Shown here piece by piece: positions 59,077 through 64,000 of a stretch of 64,000 nt of DNA. The number at the start of each line of letters is the position of its first letter. Position 1 is the first letter of the stretch. The notes beneath the pieces were generated by a model. It was given only the letters and a program-made list of their open reading frames with translations, made no database searches and was not told where the DNA came from. Location of the stretch: assembly GCA_025738555.1 (NCBI GenBank), contig JAOVFP010000003.1, positions 5,084,001 through 5,148,000 on the forward strand, written 5' to 3'. Origin of the DNA: Cyathus striatus (taxonomy: Eukaryota; Basidiomycota; Agaricomycetes; Agaricales; Nidulariaceae). The translations under genes were made by a program, and so were the position numbers.

Positions 59077-60099
59077 ATGGGTCAGTTCTTCGAAGAAATT
59101 CCACCCTCTCAAATATCATGGATAAAACAACAAAAGGTGTTTTGGGTTGCCACTGCTCCGTTAGCTGAAGACGGACACGTAAATGTCTCGCCGAAGGGGT
59201 ACGATCAGACTTTTCATATTGTCGATAGCCAGAGGGTGTGGTATGAGGATTTGAGTGGGAGTGGTGCGGTTTTCTTTTATTCTATCATTGCGAATAATAG
59301 AAAGGCTGATAGTTCGATCATTAGGTGCGGAGACGATTGCGCATCTGCGCGAGAATGGACGTATTACTATTTTGTTTGTTGCGTTTGAGGGACCGCCGAA
59401 GTTGGTTAGGTTGTTTGGTAAAGGTACGATTTCTTTTTCCTAATATCTGGATAAAATGGCTGATATTTGGAATATGTGAAGGCACGGTTCACGAATTCGG
59501 GACTCCGGAATACGAAGAATTCGTCCCTATAGAAAGGCGTCATGCAGGATCGCGTGCAGTTATCGTGATAGATGTACACAAACTCGGCACAGTAAGCCTT
59601 CAATTCTTCTTCGTCTTCATTTTGTTTACTGACCAGCATCCAGTCCTGCGGATTTTCCATCCCCTTCTTCGACTACAGATGCGAGCGCATGAAACACGTA
59701 ACAATGGGCGCGAAAATGGAACTTAAAGACATCGCGCACGAAGCTTCCTGCTCCAATATCCCAGAGGGCCAACCAAAACCCAAAGGACAAGGACTAAAAC
59801 ACTTCTGGGAGTCAAATAACTTGAAGAGCATCGATGGATTACCTGCCCTTGAGAGTGCCCATAATAGCGAGGTTGGGTTTATCAGGGAAGAGTGGGAAGG
59901 GAATAGGGAGAAAGATGACGAGTCAATTAGAAGGAATAGGAAAGTAGAGAAGAAGGAAGAAGTTGCTAATATGGTGGTGAAGGGAAACAACGGTAGAGAT
60001 GATAGGATAGTTATTGGGTTTATTCTTGGTCTTTTGGTGAGTATGGTGGTTGTTGGGCTGAGGAGGACTTTGGAGGCTCGGGGGTTGGTTGTGCCTTGA
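59077..60099 (+). CDS. PNPOx-like flavoprotein, copy 2 (tail-anchored)
   Basis: Paralogue of copy 1, 283 residues, in four exons: 59077-59263, 59325-59423, 59482-59591, 59644-60099 (introns 61, 58 and 52 bp, total divisible by three). It starts MGQFFEEIPPSQISWIKQQK, then VFWVATAPLAEDGHVNVSPK, TFHIVDSQRVWYEDLSGSG, ETIAHLRENGRITILFVAFE, GTVHEFGTPEYEEFVP and SCGFSIPFFDYRCERMKHVT. A charged linker precedes a C-terminal helix (IVIGFILGLLVSMVVVGL) and a short Arg-containing tail ending GLVVP. Its sequence is almost identical to copy 3, including the promoter. It appears intact. The insertion described above lies 433 bp or more upstream and may affect its expression. Confidence 0.88.
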
Positions 60100-60855
60100 A
60101 CCGTTTTTCTTTTTCTTTTTCTGTTTTAACGTTAGGATCACGATATTTATCTACTTTAGTTATATCGACGAAGTTCGACCCACAGAACAGAGCGCGCGAT
60201 TGGGGATTACCTTAATTACGCCTTTCACTGCACAATTAATAAGATAAGATAAGATCCATAGCTACTTACCGTAATTACATTTATGATTTATTACTCGAGG
60301 TCGATGAAATGTTGGTGTAGAAATTATTTGGGAAGAGTCTTGATATATCAATCTTCTCCGTTCAAACTAAGGCTCACGAAGCTGCCAAACAAATTTAGAA
60401 TCTGCGCCGAACTATCGAATCGTTGTTCTAGAGTATTCAAGCTTATTGGATTCGTGAACCGCCAAGCTATTTTCCTCACTCTAAATTAAACCTTACAACG
60501 TTCGTATTAAGTTCTTTCTGACAAGCATCTGGATGCACGCTGTGTTATCTGCACGCAATCTGCGCGTAGCGGCGTATCAGATACATAACTACTATTCCAA
60601 TTACCAGATGACATACATATTCCTCTGACACCATTCGGCGCTAGCTCCGCATTCAACCGCTACGGGCTAATTTACTCATTGTACCAACATGTGTCATTAA
60701 TAAAAGCATGCACCAATGGTTCGCTACCAGGGATTAGGGACTGAAACTATATATATGTAACCTCTTCCTGAAAGTAAATCATACCCCGCCTCACCTACGA
60801 AAATCTTACTCCAATCCATCCCCATCAATAAATAACTTTTACCGAGCTTGACACA
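60100..60855. other. Intergenic between PNPOx copies 2 and 3
   Basis: Holds the 3' flank of copy 2, the duplication boundary near 60321 and the copy 3 promoter, with a TATA-like site at about 60749-60757. No other gene. Confidence 0.6.
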
Positions 60856-61970
60856 ATGGGCCAATTCTTCGAAGAGATTCCACCCTCTCAAATATCATGG
60901 ATAAAACAACAAAAGGTGTTCTGGGTCGCCACGGCTCCGCTAGCTGAAGACGGGCACGTAAATGTCTCGCCAAAGGGGTACGAGCAGACTTTTCATATTG
61001 TCGATAGCCAGAGGGTGTGGTATGAGGATTTGACTGGGAGTGGTGCGTTCTCTTTTATTCTATCATTGTGGATGATAGAAAGGCTTATGGTTCAATAGGT
61101 ACGGAGACGATTGCGCATCTGCGCGAGAACGGGCGTATTACTATTTTGTTTGTTGCGTTTGAGGGACCGCCGAAGTTGGTTAGGTTGTTTGGTAAAGGTA
61201 TGATTTTCTTCCTTTAATATTTGGATAATATGGCTGATATTTGGGATGTGTGAAGGCATGGTTCATGAATTCGGGACTCCGGAATACGAAGAATTCATCC
61301 CTATAGAAAAGCGCCTTGCAGCGTCGCGTGCAGTTATCGTGATAGATGTACATAAAGTTGGTACAGTAAGCCTTCAATTCTTCTTCGTCTTCATTTCGTT
61401 TATTGACCAGCATTCAAGTCTTGTGGATTTTCCATCCCCTTCTTCGACTACAGATGCGAGCGCATGAAACATGTAACAATGGGCGCGACATTTGAACTTA
61501 AAGACATCGCGCACGAAGCTTCCTGCTCCAATATCCCAGAGGGCCAACCAAAACCCAAAGGACAAGGGCTAAAGCACTACTGGGAGTTAAATAACTTGAA
61601 GAGCATCGACGGATTACCTGCCCTTGAGAGTGCCCATAATAGTGAAGTTGGGTTTATCAGGGAAGAGTGGGAAGGGAACAGAGAGAAGGATGACGAATCA
61701 ATTGGAAGGAATCGAAAAGTAGAGAAGAAGGAAGAAATTGCCAACGCGGTGGTGAAGGGAGAGAACGGTAGGGATGATAGGATAGTTATTGGGTTTATTC
61801 TGGGTCTTTTGGCGAGTGCAGTGGTGATTGGGTTGAGGAGGGCTTTGGAGGCTCGGGGGATGGTTGTTCTTGAATCGATTTTCTTCTTTTTTCTTTTTAA
61901 CGTTAGGATCATGATATCTATCTACTTTAGTTATATCGACGAAGTTCGACCCACAGAACAGAGTGTGTGA
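60856..61970 (+). CDS. PNPOx-like flavoprotein, copy 3 (extended C-terminus)
   Basis: Near-identical duplicate of copy 2 with the same four-exon structure. It starts MGQFFEEIPPSQISWIKQQK, then VFWVATAPLAEDGHVNVSPK, VWYEDLTGSG, ETIAHLRENGRITILFVAFE, GMVHEFGTPEYEEFIP and SCGFSIPFFDYRCERMKHVT. The membrane helix is IVIGFILGLLASAVVIGLRR. After GMVV the copy 2 stop context GTGCCTTGA is here GTTCTTGAA. One base is missing, the stop is lost, and the frame runs another 30 or so codons through an FFFFLFNVRIMISIYF stretch to the stop at 61970. This puts a second hydrophobic segment after the anchor. Whether this form is made is unknown. Alternatively it could be a sequencing error in a T-rich tract. 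Confidence 0.8.
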
Positions 61971-63675
61971 CTGGGGATTATTCTAATTACGCCTTTCACT
62001 GCACTATTAATAAAATAAGATAAGATCCATAACTACTTACCATAATTATGATTTATGATTTATTACTCGAGGTCGATGAAATCTTGGTGTAGAACGTTGC
62101 AGTCGTTGAAGTGTGAATGAAGTTCAATAGCCAAATTCAGTCGGAGATGAAAATTTGACTTTGATTTTAAGCCAAGACCTTTTCAACCTTCAACCTCTTC
62201 ACTTACACCGCGAACATCCCCTTAACCCAATCTCCCGTCTCGCCATTGCATTTACATGAACAATGGATTGATTTCTCGTTGACCGTCTAACCTGGGTCCA
62301 GATATTCTGCAACAAGTCGTAGTAGACTTCTGCAAACTTGCGCTGATGACGACTCAACTTTCAAAGTTCAAGCAGCCCTGCTAACTCTTGGCAAGAGCGG
62401 ACATGAAGTTTCTTATGAAATCGATATGTGCTTCATTTATTGTACCAGAGTAGGTCACGAAGGTACAGCAAGGATATTAAAGTGTTTCATTCACATTCTA
62501 GTTCAGGCCAAGGCTCATCGGTCCCTCGATGTCTCATCGCTATTAAATCCAATTCGTCGAACATGAAACTCGATCTTGTTTACATAGCTAAGCATGCTGT
62601 TTTGCTACCCTTCTCCATCCACAGTGGTCAAATGTCGAAATTCAACATTTCCATGAATGACGTGACTCTTTGGATGGCCCCTGTACATGTTGGTGTAAAA
62701 TGCATGCCTTTGTCATTTTTGAAACGTTTTCTTACTTTAGTGGTTCTAGGCTGTGGTTGAGACCTTAATGCTCTTAGTTCTTCTCGAGGAATTTTTCTAG
62801 CGACACAAAGTAGCGAACGCCCCTTTATTTCTCCAAATCATAACTGCCATTTCATTATTTTTTACCAATATACAGGTACCTCGAGTTTCTTAAGGCTTCA
62901 AGGGAAGTCTGGAATCGTAGTAATGCAAATCTCAACATATTTGAAAGGCTATACACACGCAGGAAGCTTGTAATAAACTAGGAAACTTCGTGCCTCCTCG
63001 ATGACGTATGCATATTGTAGAAACACTACTTATTCTCGATTCGCGAGTCACATGGTCCCGGAGAAGAAAATGAATCATGAAGAAAAAGATATCGCTACCG
63101 TACAAGGTTTGGCGTATTCAATTTTTTACCGCTGCATTGCTTCGTAATACTTCGGCACTCTTGGAGACGAACGAGTCCCTGGTACTAGGGATAATGGACT
63201 TACTTGCTAGTAACGACTGGTAACCTGCGAAGTTGTCCAGAACATTGAATCGCTTTCTCTGAGCTTTGAGTCTTCTCTTGCTCACAGTCGTCAAGAGCTG
63301 AGACGTGACTACAACGCATGGTCAAACCTGGTTTCGAGTTCTCGACTCTACCTCCTTAACACTGATATGACAAGCATCAGGCGCCACGTCCATCTGCCGT
63401 TATCTGATAACTTCCTGATCTAATTCTGACTCTGCCGTGCGCATACGTACTTTTTCTCCGTGGTTCCTCTGAGTCCTATTGGCTGCTCTGTTTGGGAGTC
63501 CATATTGTATATTGAATACCTAGTTCTGACCATGTTCTCGCTCCATTTCTGACATCCGGTTGGTTGTTATGGCTGCGTGTGGCTACATAAAAAATATTTA
63601 TATGTAAGCACTTCAGCTCTTGAAGAAAATCACCATCTTAAAGTTCAACCAAACTGCAAGTAACTCTACTACAAT
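61971..63675. other. Intergenic between PNPOx copies 3 and 4
   Basis: The first part is the end of duplication unit 2 (to about 62098). The rest holds no recognised gene. A 110-codon plus frame at 62428-62760 has no motif. Confidence 0.5.
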
Positions 63676-64000
63676 ATGGGAAAATTATTCGATGAAATCC
63701 CTGCTGCTCAGATTTCTTGGATCCAACAACAGAAAATTTTTTGGGTTGCCACTGCCCCGCTCGCCGAGGATGGACATGTTAATGTTTCGCCAAAAGGGTA
63801 CGAGGGGAGCTTCCATATTGTAGATAATCAAAAGGTATGGTATGAGGATTTGAGTGGAGTGGTATGTTCTTATTTTATTTCTCGTCGTAAATTGAAACCG
63901 ATGATAGTTATAGGCGCTGAAACCATTGCGCATCTCCGCGACAATGGACGCATTACGATTATGTTTGTAGCATTCGAAGGTCCACCAGAGATCATCAGGC
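63676..64000 (+). CDS. PNPOx-like flavoprotein, copy 4 (partial, cut by window)
   Basis: Fourth paralogue, more diverged. It starts MGKLFDEIPAAQISWIQQQK, then IFWVATAPLAEDGHVNVSPK, SFHIVDNQKVWYEDLSG, ETIAHLRDNGRITIMFVAFE, and continues past the window end. At the end of exon 1, copies 2 and 3 read AGTGGGAGTGG, but this copy reads AGTGGAGTGG. Normal removal of the 52-bp intron (donor GTATGT, about 63860-63911) would therefore shift the frame. Unspliced, the reading frame stays open through the intron. So the copy is either expressed with that intron retained or decaying. The remaining exons are outside the window. Confidence 0.75.
   Translation, partial: MGKLFDEIPAAQISWIQQQKIFWVATAPLAEDGHVNVSPKGYEGSFHIVDNQKVWYEDLSGVVCSYFISRRKLKPMIVIGAETIAHLRDNGRITIMFVAFEGPPEIIR

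Larger units (their letters stand above)
57305..62098. repeat. Tandem duplication of a PNPOx gene unit (about 1.8 kb each)
   Basis: Unit 1 is about 57305-60321 and carries the 1.2 kb insertion plus its duplicated target site, so about 1.8 kb without them. Unit 2 is about 60322-62098. Both begin with the AATTATTTGGGAAGA block and AGCTGCCAAACAAATTTAG, and both end with ATTACTCGAGGTCGATGAAA and TTGGTGTAGAA. Promoters, coding exons and 3' flanks all match closely, which shows a recent duplication. Confidence 0.85.

Overview
The window looks like nuclear DNA of a mushroom-forming basidiomycete (Agaricomycetes). Genes are cut by many 50-70 bp GT-AG introns, some exons are only a few codons long, and several products belong to families expanded in that group: DUF6699, DUF6534 seven-helix proteins, UPF0187/bestrophin-like channels, GT90/CAP10 glycosyltransferases and PNPOx-like flavoproteins. 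No bacterial features, CRISPR arrays, rRNA or convincing tRNA genes were seen. All functions come from reading translated exons by eye. No database search was possible.

Layout. 1.0-3.9 kb: a DUR3-type urea/sodium symporter (+). 4.7-6.0 kb: a DUF6699 protein (+). 7.0-9.1 kb: a CAX-type vacuolar Ca2+/H+ exchanger (+). 10.3-12.6 kb: a membrane-anchored cytochrome P450 (+). 13.8-15.7 kb: a DUF6534 seven-helix protein (+). 16.5-18.0 kb: an ATG27-like type I membrane protein (+). 20.0-26.3 kb: three tandem paralogues of an unnamed seven-helix family (+). 26.8-27.5 kb: ATG12, the ubiquitin-like autophagy conjugator (+). 27.5-33.6 kb: mostly non-coding, with one small three-exon gene (-). 33.6-36.2 kb: glycyl-tRNA synthetase (-), probably made in mitochondrial and cytosolic forms. 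36.2-39.2 kb: decayed repeats. 39.2-44.8 kb: two tandem UPF0187/bestrophin-like channels (-). 46.1-46.7 kb: a secreted, Kex2-type repeat peptide precursor (-). 46.7-53.2 kb: gene-poor, with a broken thioesterase and degenerate repeats. 53.2-55.5 kb: a GT90/CAP10 glycosyltransferase (-). 56.2-64.0 kb: four PNPOx-like paralogues (+), the last cut by the window edge.

The most notable object is the peptide precursor at 46080-46707 (-). It has a signal peptide and two introns, followed by thirteen copies of a short core ending Ala-Pro-Asn-Trp. Twelve copies are preceded by a dibasic Lys-Arg or Arg-Arg site and then X-Ala or X-Pro dipeptides. This is the alpha-factor processing layout (Kex2, Kex1, Ste13), which is unexpected in a basidiomycete, where mating pheromones are farnesylated CaaX peptides. 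It predicts ten identical GAPNW pentapeptides and three near variants. No UstYa/DUF3328, tyrosinase or methyltransferase gene is recognisable beside it, so it may be a signalling peptide or an undescribed ribosomal peptide rather than a standard dikaritin cluster.

The PNPOx array records recent evolution. Copies 2 and 3 come from a tandem duplication of about 1.8 kb. A 1.2 kb insertion with a 10-bp target duplication later entered the upstream region of copy 2. Copy 3 lost its stop through a small deletion, and copy 4 carries a deletion at its first splice junction. The genes do not form one pathway. Recurring themes are membrane transport (DUR3, CAX, bestrophins), lineage-specific seven-helix families, and two autophagy-related genes about 9 kb apart.
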